A DNA stretch of 14,400 nt, taken from Baffinella frigidus (lineage: Eukaryota > Cryptophyceae > Cryptomonadales > Baffinellaceae). Each line of letters starts with the position of its first letter. Positions within the stretch are counted from its first letter, which is position 1. The stretch lies in assembly GCA_026770585.1 (NCBI GenBank), contig MU646774.1:152717-167116 (forward strand). Direction: 5' to 3'. This document shows, one piece after another, positions 10,556 to 13,666 of this stretch. A model generated the notes under the pieces. The model was not told the DNA's origin, made no database searches, and saw nothing but the letters and a program-made list of their open reading frames with translations. The position numbers were made by a program, and so were the translations under genes.

Positions 10556-13473
10556 AAAGAGATAAAGATCTCTCTCTATCTGACTCTCTGAGATGGAGGT
10601 GTCTCTCTCGCAGGCCTCTTCCAGAGAGAGGGGAAGGGTCGACCTGGGACACCCCATTTGAACGAGGTGCGCGACACCGACAGATCCCTCAACGGCTCCT
10701 GAACTCGTTCAGGGTTTAGGATTTGAAATGCAGGGTTGAGGGTGTAGGATTCAGGGTTTGACCCCTGAAGCACTCAAGCCCTCAAGCCTTCAAACGTTAG
10801 GGTGCGCGATACGGACAAGTCCCTCAGCGGCTTTGCACGCATTTAGGGTTTACGGTTCAGGGTTCGACCCCCCACACCCTCGCATCCTCACCCCCCCAAC
10901 CTTTCAAATTTCCTCCTGTATGAGGTAAGGATTTGGCGTTCAGGGTTCAGGGTTTCAGGGTTTCGGGTTTCGGGTTTCGGGTTTCGGGTTTCGGGTTTCG
11001 GGTTTCGGGTTTATGGTGTATGGTTTATGGTTATGGTTTAGGGTGCAGGGTTAATGGTTTAGGGGTTTGGGTTGAGTGTTTAGGGATTAGGGTTCAGGGT
11101 TTAGGGTTTAGGGTTTAAGGTTTTCCTTACGAGCCTCAACCCTAAACCCCAACCCTTAGGGCTCGTAACCTGAAGACGCTCGAGGATGGAGTTGCGCGCG
11201 AAGTCAGGCTGGATGAACGAAGGGTTCTCCTCGATGTGCCTCCGAACCTGCAAACGAAGACCGAGACAGTTCACTTCAGTCAACCTTGTTCTCTATTACT
11301 CTCGAGCCTGAAGTTGAGTGATTCCATGCTCTATGATCCTTGGGACGGAATCGCGACGGTTGACTTCAGTCAACCGTGCCTGACGGTTGACTGAACCGCA
11401 CTGCCAGGACAATAACCAAGACACATGATCTGCCCGGTTCAGTCAACGAGGGGGTGGGCTCATAACCTGATCCTGGTACTTGGACAGTTGGAAGAAGTAG
11501 GACGGCTCCTCGAGCTTCGAGAGGGGCTTCCCGGTCTCCACGTCCGTGTAGTTGTTCGCAGCTGCTTCCATGTCCCCGACAAACGTCTCCTCGCGCGCAT
11601 TGTACCTGGTGTTGAAATATAAAACGTTTTATAATCATAAACAGACGCAACTCAGTGTTATAGACGTTATAAACGGACGCGGATCAGTGTTACAGATGTT
11701 CTAAACGGACCCAAATCAGTCGCTACGTCCGTGTAGTTGTTCGCAGCTGCTTCCATGTCACCGACAAACGTTTCCTCGCGCGCATTGTACCTGTGCCAGA
11801 GAAGTTAGACAGTCGCGACTGTCTAAGAAGTTAGTCGGAAGAAGTGGTTCCTGGTACTAAGACAGTCGGAAGAAGTATTCTCCTGATGTATGTTATGAAC
11901 GGACGCAGAGCAGTGTTCAGGAAGGTGTCGCGTCCCCTGCAAACACCTTTTCGCCTCTTCGTGTGCCGGTTCAGCAATCCACGATTTTTTTTAAAATGGT
12001 CAAAAATGTGTTTCTTGGAGGGGATGACTCACCAGCCAGAGTAGGCGCCGAGGTAGATGTCCCCGCGAGGGTTGTAGGGTGTAGGGTGTAGGGTGATGGG
12101 CGTAGGGTGTAGGGTGGTGGGTGTAGGGTGTAGGGTGTAGGGTGTAGGGTGGTGGGTGAAGGGTGATGGGTGTAGAGTGTAGGGTGATGGGTGATGGGTG
12201 ATGGGTGATGGGTGATGGGTGTAGGGTGTAGGGTGATGGATGTAGGGTGTAGGGTGATGGGTGTAAGATTCAGGCTGTAGAGTGCAGGGCGCAGGGTGCA
12301 GGGTGATGGGTGATGGGTGTAGGCTGGGTGTGGGGTGTAGGGTGTAGGGTGCAGGGTGTAGGGTGTAGGGTGTAGGGTGTAGAGAGATGGGTGTAGGGTG
12401 AGGGTGACGCACCAGCCGGAGTAGGCGCCGAGGTAGATGTCCCCCACCTCCTGCGCCTTTGTAAACAGCGCCTGCACACCACGCGGGTTCGAGGGCGAAG
12501 TTAACTTTCGCAGGAAGATGTCAACTTTCCTTCATTTGTTGACTCTCAACATCCGACGTTTGGATGTGGAGGCGTCATGGGGCGGACGTGACCGGCTTTT
12601 GCTAAAGTCAACCTACGTACAAACTGTCAACTTCAGGATCCGAGGTAGATGTCTCCCGCCGCCTGCGCCTTTGTAAACAGCGCCTGCAAACCATAGGACG
12701 TCATTCCACCCGCCCTCTAAAGTGGACCAAATCGTGAACCTGGCCTTGCGGATTCCAGACCGGACTCTGAGCCATTAGCTTCGAAATTCGAGGCATGTCA
12801 GGCGGAAATCGAGGAAGGTAAAATCGGGGGTTGGTCCACTTCGGAGGTAGATGTCCCCCGCCTCCTGCACGCGCGTGAACAGCGCCTGCAAACCAACCAC
12901 CAACCCTCACAACCTGAGAAAATCGTCGAATTCGAGGTCACGTATTTCCCTTGGAGGCCGCCGGATTCCGGTGTCCGTGGAGCCATTTTGCCTTGAAATT
13001 GGAAATCAAAAATCGTCGATTTGCAAAGCCCGTGAAGGTTGGTGGAAGATGGCGTTAACTTGTGGAACATAACTGTTCCATTGACTCAGTGGGTGAACCC
13101 CGCGAGGGGGCGTCATTCTCAGAACGTGGCCAGGCTTCATGTGCCAGACACGCACTGCTCTAATTCAGTATGATATACTCAGGGTTGGTTGGTTGGGTTC
13201 TGGGGGAGGTCACACGAGAGAGAAGATAATCTCGAGGGACCTACCCAGAGTCGTATATCACCAGGTGTACAACGTATACGAAGAAAAACAAAGAGTTACC
13301 GATGAAACTCTAATGTTTTTGGTAACTTAGGATAATGCGAAATAATAGAATAATGCAAATGATGGAGAACGCGTACCTGGGCGACTTTGTGATGCTGGGG
13401 GGAGGTGGTCCGGATGTACGCATCGTACGTGACCCCCAGCTTTTGGTACAGATCCTTGAAACTCGCCACGTAC
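1016..13473 (-). CDS. metG: Methionyl-tRNA synthetase gene (partial, 15 exons, spliced)
   Basis: The enzyme charges tRNA-Met with methionine using ATP. Conceptual joining of 15 exons gives about 417 codons in MetRS order: GDIYLGAYSGW and YFFQLSKYQ (connective region), FIQP..ARN, LRDLSVSRTSFKWGVPV, YVWFDALANYLSG, WWPAG, HLIGKDIVWFHTVIWP, FAHGF, the KMSKS signature, RFFLASAVPFGAD, HNSLLADGIGNL, NKWLYLCEPWKL and a C-terminal LAPGWK. All junctions are GT-AG and phases agree except E9-E10. The HIGH motif (N-terminal) and the C-terminus are outside the window. The connective region has no visible CxxC zinc knuckle, as in bacterial or organellar zinc-free types, so an organellar enzyme is possible but unproven. 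Exons make up about 10% of the span; introns are telomere-like repeats and partial exon copies. An intact copy of every exon argues for a living gene; pseudogene status cannot be fully excluded. Confidence 0.93.
1290..1942 (-). pseudogene. Four-unit array of acceptor-side E15 copies
   Basis: Copies at 1290-1361, 1462-1538, 1668-1739 and 1874-1942 each have an acceptor and code the first half (VEAVLL.AHLFLPFAP..AASLL), then break at the same point. The copy at 1668-1739 has TAA and a frameshift; the other three are open. Intron units between them (CACGGAATGATCATACTAGT) also repeat; spacings are 177, 201 and 203 bp. Confidence 0.88.
2009..2067 (-). pseudogene. Downstream copy of E14 (donor side) with 18-nt deletion
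   Basis: It reads WLYLREPEDQPEKEAIIAT with donor GTGTGG. Compared with E14, exactly 18 nt (WKLTAP) are missing between CCG repeats, in frame, removing the anticodon-reading Trp. The exon 5' part is absent. Confidence 0.88.
2234..2343 (-). CDS. metG: MetRS exon E14
   Basis: 110 nt: 36 codons (VALGAVRATNKWLYLCEPW, then KLTAPEDQAEKEAIIAT) + AG. Acceptor CTTCAG, donor GTTTGA. N.WL....PWKL is the MetRS anticodon-binding helix; the Trp of the APW-type motif is the equivalent of the E. coli residue that reads the CAU anticodon. It joins E13 in phase 0. Confidence 0.94.
2448..2512 (+). repeat. Dispersed repeat family R2, partial copy
   Basis: It holds the first half of the family (GGGGGAGGCGACACGAGAGA) and then diverges. 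It lies in the intron between E14 and its upstream copy. Confidence 0.65.
2545..2566 (-). pseudogene. Upstream copy of E14 (acceptor side)
   Basis: It reads VVLGANK, with an in-frame 12-nt deletion relative to VALGAVRATNK, then stops matching. The intron block upstream (CATCTCAAAA.GTCAACC and GGACTTCGCCACCTT on the plus strand) is shared with E14 at about 223 bp spacing. Confidence 0.8.
2867..2955 (+). repeat. Dispersed repeat family R2, copy 1
   Basis: About 90 bp: GGGGGAGGCGACACG ... CACCTACCCAGAGTCGTATA ... TATACAACGTAT. It matches 13202-13283 and 13667-13757, and a partial copy at 2448-2512. Confidence 0.78.
3004..3527. repeat. AT-rich satellite (ACCTAATAGACCTTTATTA type)
   Basis: It contains degenerate units of about 19-22 bp, clearest at 3004-3055 and 3415-3510, with E13 donor scraps scattered in them. 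Its base composition is very different from the GC-rich exon copies. No gene is supported in this stretch. Confidence 0.7.
3563..3845. other. Unassigned intron sequence
   Basis: It includes short TTGATAC/TGATAC direct repeats (about 3570-3600) and non-repetitive sequence. No open frame resembles MetRS. Confidence 0.5.
3863..3988. mobile_element. 126-bp MITE-like element in an E13 copy, with empty site
   Basis: Perfect 12-bp terminal inverted repeats (CCACGCCAGAGT) and an internal near-palindrome around AACCGCGT. It interrupts an exon copy whose uninterrupted form is present at 4538-4585; removal of the element with one GA (or GGA) restores that sequence exactly, giving a 2-3 bp target duplication. 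Confidence 0.9.
4312..4491. repeat. 90-bp tandem duplication
   Basis: Two units, 4312-4401 and 4402-4491, are nearly identical: each begins with an E13 donor scrap (CACCTCCGCCACGCAT) and runs through AT-rich satellite to AAGTTATGAGG. Confidence 0.9.
4482..4535. repeat. GGTTATGA / GGTTATAA octamer array at the E13 donor
   Basis: About six 8-bp units run to the E13 donor, so the intron begins GTGAGTCCTCATAACC. The same octamer recurs at 3807-3842 before the MITE-split copy. Confidence 0.8.
4538..4585 (-). CDS. metG: MetRS exon E13 (micro-exon)
   Basis: 48 nt, 16 codons (AMDAAFADMALQRAAE), phase 0 at both ends. Acceptor AAACCAG is the end of a TTTGGGG-type array; donor GTGAGT is the strongest in the gene. 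It forms the helix before the NKWL....PW segment. Phases match E12 and E14. Confidence 0.85.
4587..4830 (+). repeat. Mixed telomere-like array
   Basis: Degenerate TTTGGGG, TTTAGGG and TTTCGGG heptamers, G-rich on the plus strand. It runs directly into the E13 acceptor (CAAACCAG on the minus strand) at one end and the donor of an E12 copy at the other. Confidence 0.9.
4835..5028 (-). pseudogene. Two downstream copies of E12 (donor side)
   Basis: 4990-5028 reads IADLTLDYTEALQ and 4835-4875 reads VADPPFDFTEALQ. Each retains the donor (GTCCAA and GTCAAA), the second with the same flank as E12, and lacks the CEKHCGG half. Telomere-like repeats fill the space between. Confidence 0.85.
5135..5225 (-). 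CDS. metG: MetRS exon E12
   Basis: 91 nt: one base + 30 codons (ALALCEKHCGGAVPAG, then RVADLPFDYTEALQ), phase 0 end. Acceptor TGGCCAG, donor GTCAAA beside telomere-like repeats. It continues IGNLARR with ALALCEKHCGG.VP, as in the MetRS anticodon-binding domain. Two donor-side copies lie below it and three acceptor-side copies above it. Confidence 0.9.
5225..5720. repeat. Tandem array of E12 acceptor units
   Basis: Units share TTCAGGTGCAGGTGATTTCA and an E12 5' fragment. Exon edges lie at 5225, 5365, 5490 and 5600, so spacing falls 140, 125, 110 bp; a last unit near 5690 has lost its exon part. Confidence 0.8.
5329..5600 (-). pseudogene. Three upstream copies of E12 (acceptor side)
   Basis: Copies at 5329-5365 (TGA instead of the Cys codon in ALALC), 5466-5490 (ALALCEKH) and 5583-5600 (ALALC) share a GGAGCAG-type acceptor and an upstream intron block. 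The exon part retained shrinks from 37 to 25 to 18 nt with distance from the intact exon. Confidence 0.85.
5793..5839 (-). pseudogene. Downstream copy of E11 (donor side)
   Basis: It keeps HNSLLADGIGNLARR and the GTACAC donor with the same G-run beyond it. The first three codons and the acceptor are gone. Confidence 0.85.
5853..5955. repeat. 65-bp direct repeat, two units
   Basis: CCATCTAAACGTAAATCCGGG occurs near 5855 and 5920, each followed by AAGATAGCCATC-type words. It lies between the two E11 copies. Confidence 0.75.
5987..6039 (-). CDS. metG: MetRS exon E11
   Basis: 53 nt: 17 codons (VFAHNSLLADGIGNLAR) + CG. Acceptor CCCCAG at the border of a TTTGGGG array, donor GTACAC. HN..LAD.IGNL.RR is the first helix of the MetRS anticodon-binding domain. 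The split Arg codon is completed by E12. Confidence 0.9.
6045..6190 (+). repeat. TTTGGGG then TGTCGGG/TGCAGGG array
   Basis: It begins at the E11 acceptor and changes heptamer type partway along. Confidence 0.88.
6246..6427 (+). repeat. TCTAGGG heptamer array
   Basis: About 25 units, mostly TCTAGGG with paired TCCAGGG variants recurring (about 6297-6310 and 6352-6365), a higher-order pattern. The minus-strand sequence GTAGACCC at its end forms the E10 copy A donor. Confidence 0.95.
6429..6510 (-). CDS. metG: MetRS exon E10, copy A
   Basis: 82 nt: G + 27 codons (FPGDTLRFFLASAVPFGAD, then LPFSRVAM), phase 0 at the end. Acceptor CCTCAG. The donor GTAGAC is the first unit of the TCTAGGG array, so the repeat supplies the splice site. 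RFFL...VPFG.D..FS corresponds to MetRS R[YF][FY]L.R..PFG.D.DFS. It continues in frame into E11. Confidence 0.85.
6511..6760 (+). repeat. Degenerate TTTAGGG and AATAGTGTC repeats
   Basis: Weak heptamers at 6515-6560, a 9-bp AATAGTGTC tandem (about 6650-6680), then AATAGGG words. An E10 acceptor scrap sits at 6593-6610. Confidence 0.7.
6593..6610 (-). pseudogene. Acceptor-side scrap of E10
   Basis: It has a clean CTCCGCAG acceptor followed by FAGDT, then breaks. It lies between the two open copies and may show the ancestral acceptor. Confidence 0.7.
6783..6863 (-). CDS. metG: MetRS exon E10, copy B (open alternative exon)
   Basis: 81 nt, 27 codons, same peptide as copy A except PFSPVAI at the end. 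Acceptor CGCGAG is shifted by one base relative to copy A, donor GTTGAG. With the E9 donor after TAC this copy, not copy A, stays in frame. Only one of the two can sensibly be used in one mRNA. Confidence 0.7.
7076..7198. mobile_element. Second copy of the CCACGCCAGAG element
   Basis: It is about 121-123 bp, with inverted ends ACGCCAGAG / CTCTGGCGT and the same interior as the element at 3863-3988, including a perfect 20-bp palindrome AACCGCGTTTAAACGCGGTT at 7111-7130. Target duplication is unclear. Confidence 0.88.
7223..7262. repeat. Perfect 40-bp palindrome
   Basis: TGGTCACGTATCTCAAGTTA is followed immediately by its exact reverse complement. It starts 25 bp from the end of the MITE copy at 7076-7198. 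Outer bases GGCAT/ATGCC extend it imperfectly. It would form a loop-less cruciform. Confidence 0.95.
7334..7482 (-). pseudogene. Two downstream scraps of E9 (donor side)
   Basis: 7454-7482 encodes QDPVARLKLY and 7334-7367 encodes NVQDPVALLELS. They are separated by a TTTCGGG array that abuts the second scrap directly. Neither keeps KMSKS. Confidence 0.8.
7366..7430 (+). repeat. TTTCGGG array
   Basis: About nine nearly perfect units abut an E9 scrap at 7334-7367. Confidence 0.93.
7543..7622 (-). repeat. Telomere-like array in opposite orientation
   Basis: CCCTAAACCCC-type units on the plus strand, so G-rich on the coding strand. It follows the E9 donor directly and is one of the few arrays with this orientation. 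Confidence 0.85.
7623..7738 (-). CDS. metG: MetRS exon E9 (KMSKS catalytic exon)
   Basis: 116 nt: GA + 38 codons starting MELPERVFAHGF, with the signature GRKMSKSLGN and ending PVALLELY. Acceptor AAACGCAG, donor GTTGGG in a CCCTAAA-type array inverted on this stretch. KMSKS is the class I loop that stabilises the ATP transition state. The join to E10 is uncertain: with TAC as the last codon only E10 copy B continues in frame; copy A would need two more bases. Confidence 0.96.
7764..7853 (-). repeat. Dispersed repeat family R1, copy 3 (inverted)
   Basis: The reverse complement aligns with 8449-8538 across its length, starting GCCGACTATTCTTAAGTTGA. It adjoins the broken end of the frameshifted E9 copy. 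Confidence 0.78.
7867..7938 (-). pseudogene. Upstream copy of E9 (acceptor side), frameshifted
   Basis: It keeps MELPERVFAHG, then lacks 4 nt relative to E9 (within GFVND), so the following LGRKMSKS is in another frame. It ends just after KMSKS, at the border of a dispersed repeat (7764-7853). Confidence 0.88.
7949..8180 (+). repeat. TTTAGGG/TTTCGGG array with E8 scrap
   Basis: Mostly TTTCGGG with TTTCAGG variants, interrupted at 8018-8035 by an E8 donor-side scrap. Confidence 0.92.
8018..8290 (-). pseudogene. Four donor-side scraps of E8
   Basis: Scraps at 8276-8290, 8250-8265, 8190-8213 and 8018-8035 each repeat the E8 end (MLLSAG or variants such as LLVG and LLSVG). Three keep a GT donor (GTATGC or GTCGAC). 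They alternate with TTTCGGG arrays. All lie downstream of the intact copies and all keep the donor side. Confidence 0.75.
8293..8327. repeat. Hairpin within a TTTCGGG array
   Basis: CCCGTTTGGGTTTCG and its reverse complement flank a 5-base loop. The repeat orientation flips inside the array here. Confidence 0.85.
8365..8434 (-). CDS. metG: MetRS exon E8, copy B (open alternative exon)
   Basis: 70 nt with an intact frame: VHLIGKEIVWFHT, then VIWPSMLLYT plus G. Acceptor GTGAG, donor GTATGC, same phases as copy A but one codon shorter. It differs by D to E, A to S and SA to YT. It could be skipped, used in place of copy A, or be a decaying pseudo-exon; splicing both would duplicate the segment. 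Alternative use is inference. Confidence 0.75.
8449..8556 (+). repeat. Dispersed repeat family R1, copy 2
   Basis: CCGACTATTCTCAAGTTGAC through GGTGCACCAAATTGGTGCGCC. It lies between the two open E8 copies, with its end containing the palindrome GCACCAAATTGGTGC. Confidence 0.8.
8575..8647 (-). CDS. metG: MetRS exon E8, copy A
   Basis: 73 nt: 24 codons (GVHLIGKDIVWFHTVIWP, then AMLLSA) plus G. The acceptor AAACCAG is the edge of a CCCTAAA-type repeat; donor GTATGC. HLIGKDI.WFHTVIWPA matches the MetRS block before the KMSKS region. Its phase-1 end joins E9 to give LLSAG-MELPERVFAHGF. Confidence 0.94.
8795..8955 (+). repeat. TTTGGGG then TGTAGGG array
   Basis: Nearly perfect TTTGGGG at 8797-8850, changing to TGTAGGG and TTGAGGG, ending at the E7 donor. 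Confidence 0.92.
8966..9009 (-). CDS. metG: MetRS exon E7 (micro-exon)
   Basis: 44 nt: GG + 14 codons (CGGTPGAPGEWWPA). Acceptor CTATCAG, donor GTAAAT. The WWPA end is the WPAD-type motif just before H.IGKDI. With E6 it gives YLSG-CGGTP and with E8 WWPA-GVHLIGKD, so both phases close. The linker is Gly/Pro-rich and not itself conserved; the call rests on WWPA and the phases. No duplicate is seen. Confidence 0.8.
9043..9270 (+). repeat. TTTGGGG then TTTATGG array
   Basis: TTTGGGG (9050-9100), then TGTGGTG words, then a run of TTTATGG (about 9130-9205), then TTTAGGG/TTCAGGG. The TTTATGG variant occurs as a block, not scattered. Confidence 0.92.
9292..9340 (-). pseudogene. Distal downstream copy of E6 (donor side)
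   Basis: It keeps HVLYVWFDALANYLS and the GTACGC donor. The 5' part and acceptor are missing. Confidence 0.85.
9341..9470. other. Unassigned intron between E6 copies
   Basis: It contains a short inverted word TTTTAAAAC and no MetRS similarity. The last 30 bp are shared with 9717-9750 as part of the E6 duplication. Confidence 0.5.
9480..9548 (-). pseudogene. Downstream copy of E6 with broken acceptor and 2-nt insertion
   Basis: It encodes VPKGPEHVLYVWFDVLANYLS, but the AG at the acceptor position is lost and a CT dinucleotide is inserted just before the donor, shifting the frame. The flank beyond the donor (GTACGCGCC and a GTCCGAGGGGGCAGTGGGG block on the plus strand) is shared with E6, showing a duplication unit of about 271 bp. 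Confidence 0.85.
9751..9813 (-). CDS. metG: MetRS exon E6
   Basis: 63 nt: TT + 20 codons + G (PNDPEHVLYVWFDALANYLS, then Gly with the next exon). Acceptor AATGCAG lies directly beneath a CCCTAAA-type repeat; donor GTACGC. YVW.DAL.NY is the MetRS block lining the methionine and adenosine site. It is the one complete copy of three. Confidence 0.94.
9814..10027. other. Intron between E5 and E6, 3' part
   Basis: It starts with three TTTAGGG units beside the E6 acceptor, followed by about 180 bp of non-repetitive sequence rich in TCGAGAA words (9910-9995). No exon is recognised. Confidence 0.6.
10028..10560. repeat. CT microsatellite region with CA run
   Basis: Long CT runs, AAGGTCTCTCTCTC units of 14-20 bp (10215-10370), and a compound CT then CA tract at 10495-10553. 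An E5 copy (10409-10455) is embedded. Apparent reading frames here are repeat artefacts. Confidence 0.92.
10409..10455 (-). pseudogene. Downstream copy of E5 (donor side) with TAG
   Basis: It keeps RDLSV-stop-RTSFKWGVP and a GTCCCC donor. The TAG replaces the Ser codon of the SRTSF motif, and the acceptor side is lost in CT microsatellite. Confidence 0.85.
10644..10698 (-). CDS. metG: MetRS exon E5
   Basis: 55 nt: 18 codons (EPLRDLSVSRTSFKWGVP) plus one base. Acceptor TTCAG, donor GTCGAC. LRDLS.SRTSF.WG.P is one of the most conserved MetRS blocks. The last G plus TT from E6 makes Val, giving GVPVPNDPEHV. Confidence 0.95.
10801..10832 (-). pseudogene. Upstream copy of E5 (acceptor side)
   Basis: It keeps PLRDLSVSRT and breaks before SFKWG. 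The acceptor-like context GTGCAAAG is weakened. Confidence 0.75.
10935..11125 (+). repeat. TTTCGGG and mixed heptamer array
   Basis: TTTCGGG (10957-11012), then TTTATGG and TTTAGGG variants, ending at the inverted repeat by the E4 donor. Confidence 0.92.
11127..11168. repeat. Inverted repeat flipping a telomere-like segment at the E4 donor
   Basis: TTACGAGCC (11127-11135) and GGCTCGTAA (11160-11168) are inverted; the second contains the E4 donor (GTTACGAGC on the minus strand). Between them the heptamers are C-rich on the plus strand, opposite to the G-rich array just before. Confidence 0.75.
11170..11247 (-). CDS. metG: MetRS exon E4
   Basis: 78 nt, 26 codons (VRRHIEENPSFIQP ... RNSILERLQ), phase 0 at both ends. 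Acceptor TTTGCAG, donor GTTACG. It matches MetRS H...NP.FI.P..R.N. It joins E3 as KYQDQ-VRRHIEENP and E5 as LERLQ-EPLRDLS, both natural for the family. I see no second copy of this exon. Confidence 0.92.
11248..11466. other. Intron between E3 and E4
   Basis: GTTGACTTCAGTCAAC-type palindromic words recur (about 11268-11285, 11358-11375, 11384-11395, 11438-11447). No other feature is recognised. Confidence 0.55.
11467..11605 (-). CDS. metG: MetRS exon E3
   Basis: 139 nt: one nucleotide finishing the Trp codon started by E2, then 46 codons beginning YNAREETFV and ending SYFFQLSKYQDQ, phase 0 at donor GTTATG. The acceptor is CACCAG. The W-Y..REE.FV and Y[FM]F.LSKYQ blocks are the MetRS connective region. 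No CxxC pairs are present, so the zinc knuckle of many MetRS is absent. Upstream are partial copies at 11725-11790 and 11848-11880. Confidence 0.92.
11639..11720. repeat. 32-bp tandem repeat, 2.5 units
   Basis: Units at 11639-11670, 11671-11702 and 11703-11720 follow AAACGGACGC..ATCAGTGTTA. A further degenerate unit is at about 11897-11920. It fills the space between the intact E3 and its upstream copy. Confidence 0.8.
11725..11790 (-). pseudogene. Upstream copy of E3 (acceptor side)
   Basis: It is nearly identical to the E3 5' half: GGCACAG acceptor, YNAREETFVGD ... NNYTDV, then divergence into a 32-bp tandem repeat. Differences are only a few synonymous bases, so this is among the youngest duplicates in the window. 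Confidence 0.9.
11805..11826. repeat. Perfect 22-bp palindrome
   Basis: TTAGACAGTCG is followed by CGACTGTCTAA, between two E3 fragments. Its GACAGTC core resembles the nearby E3 fragment word GACAGTCGGAAGAAG. Confidence 0.85.
11848..11880 (-). pseudogene. Fragment of E3 3' part with a stop codon
   Basis: It encodes YFFRLS, then TAG in place of the Lys codon, then YQE. A further half-copy lies at about 11826-11846. It is a 3' fragment lying upstream of the intact exon, an exception to the polarity seen at the other exons. It probably arose by a second rearrangement. Confidence 0.7.
11882..12032. other. Intron between E3 copies and E2 copies
   Basis: It includes one degenerate unit of the 32-bp repeat and unassigned sequence. 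No exon is supported. Confidence 0.5.
12033..12064 (-). pseudogene. Downstream copy of E2 (donor side)
   Basis: It retains GDIYLGAYSG and a donor (GTGAGT) stronger than that of the intact exon (GTGCGT), but the 5' half is replaced by a TGTAGGG/TGATGGG array. Lacking an acceptor it cannot be an exon by itself. It could act as a decoy donor. Confidence 0.85.
12074..12406 (+). repeat. TGTAGGG/TGATGGG array
   Basis: A long array of TGTAGGG, TGATGGG and TGCAGGG units separates the intact E2 from its downstream copy. The part 12258-12406 matches 13880-14040, including the non-heptamer words GTGTAAGATTCAGGCTGTAG and TGTAGAGAGATGGG. Confidence 0.93.
12413..12471 (-). CDS. metG: MetRS exon E2
   Basis: 59 nt: 19 codons (ALFTKAQEVGDIYLGAYSG) plus TG, completed by the first base of E3 to give Trp. 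Acceptor TGTGCAG, donor GTGCGT. GDIYLG.Y.GW is a strong MetRS signature. It joins E1 in phase 0. It is the only one of four copies with both splice sites and the full sequence. Confidence 0.93.
12641..12683 (-). pseudogene. Upstream copy of E2 (acceptor side), 1
   Basis: It retains the TTTGCAG acceptor and ALFTKAQAAGDIYL, then diverges before the donor. It differs from the intact exon at EV to AA. Confidence 0.85.
12843..12885 (-). pseudogene. Upstream copy of E2 (acceptor side), 2
   Basis: It retains the TTTGCAG acceptor and ALFTRVQEAGDIYL, then diverges at the same place as the copy at 12641-12683. That shared break suggests one truncated copy was itself duplicated. Confidence 0.85.
12886..13376. 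other. Intron between E1 and E2 copies
   Basis: It holds an R2 repeat copy (13202-13283) and otherwise non-repetitive sequence. No MetRS-like exon and no other gene are seen. Confidence 0.55.
13202..13283 (+). repeat. Dispersed repeat family R2, copy 2
   Basis: It is the same block as 2867-2955, including CCCAGAGTCGTATATCACCA. The preceding ACTCAGGGTTGG context is shared with the partial copy at 2448-2512. Confidence 0.78.
13377..13473 (-). CDS. metG: MetRS exon E1 (first exon visible)
   Basis: 97 nt: one nucleotide completing a codon, then 32 codons (YVASFKDLYQKLG ... RTTSPQHHKVAQ), ending in phase 0 at the donor GTACGC. The acceptor is TGCACAG. It matches the MetRS segment after the HIGH motif (FK.L...LG, then the IRTT..HHKV.Q motif). 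A truncated copy lies upstream at 13580-13611. The exon carrying HIGH should lie beyond 14400; nothing between 13474 and 14400 resembles it. Confidence 0.9.
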
Positions 13474-13493
13474 CTGTGCACGTCCTCTCCATG

Positions 13494-13579
13494 TCAGCAT
13501 TCAGTCAGCTTTCGGACAGCATTCGGTCAGCATTCGGTCAGCATTCAGTCAGCATTCGGTCAGCATTCGGGCAGCATTC
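13494..13579 (+). repeat. 11-bp tandem satellite (CATTCGGTCAG)
   Basis: About seven to eight units run from the E1 acceptor flank to the truncated E1 copy. A more degenerate stretch follows at about 13622-13662. Confidence 0.9.
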
Positions 13580-13611
13580 GGCCTTGAACCTCTCCACGCA
13601 CCTGTGCACGT
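13580..13611 (-). pseudogene. Truncated upstream copy of E1 (acceptor side)
   Basis: It repeats the E1 acceptor flank (GTGCACAG, with the same TCCTCTCCATGTCAGCATTC context on the plus strand at 13482-13501 and 13620-13639) and codes CVERFKA before breaking into an 11-bp satellite. It has no donor. CVERFKA is closer to the usual MetRS ERFKALW than is the intact exon, so the two copies have diverged. Confidence 0.75.
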
Positions 13612-13666
13612 CCTCTCCATGTCAGCATTCGGTCATCACTCAGTCAGCATCTGGCCAGTCAGCTCT

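Noticed and set aside
10023-10657. Open frames in the CT/CA microsatellite region
   Set aside because: They are low-complexity shadows of dinucleotide runs; the only meaningful coding signal there is the E5 copy, in another frame.
11467-11605. Apparent frameshift inside exon E3
   Set aside because: A first reading suggested one at the GKPL-KLEEP junction; recounting showed a Ser codon there and a continuous 46-codon frame.
13494-13579. CRISPR-like direct repeats
   Set aside because: The 11-bp units are contiguous without spacers, in a eukaryotic-type locus.
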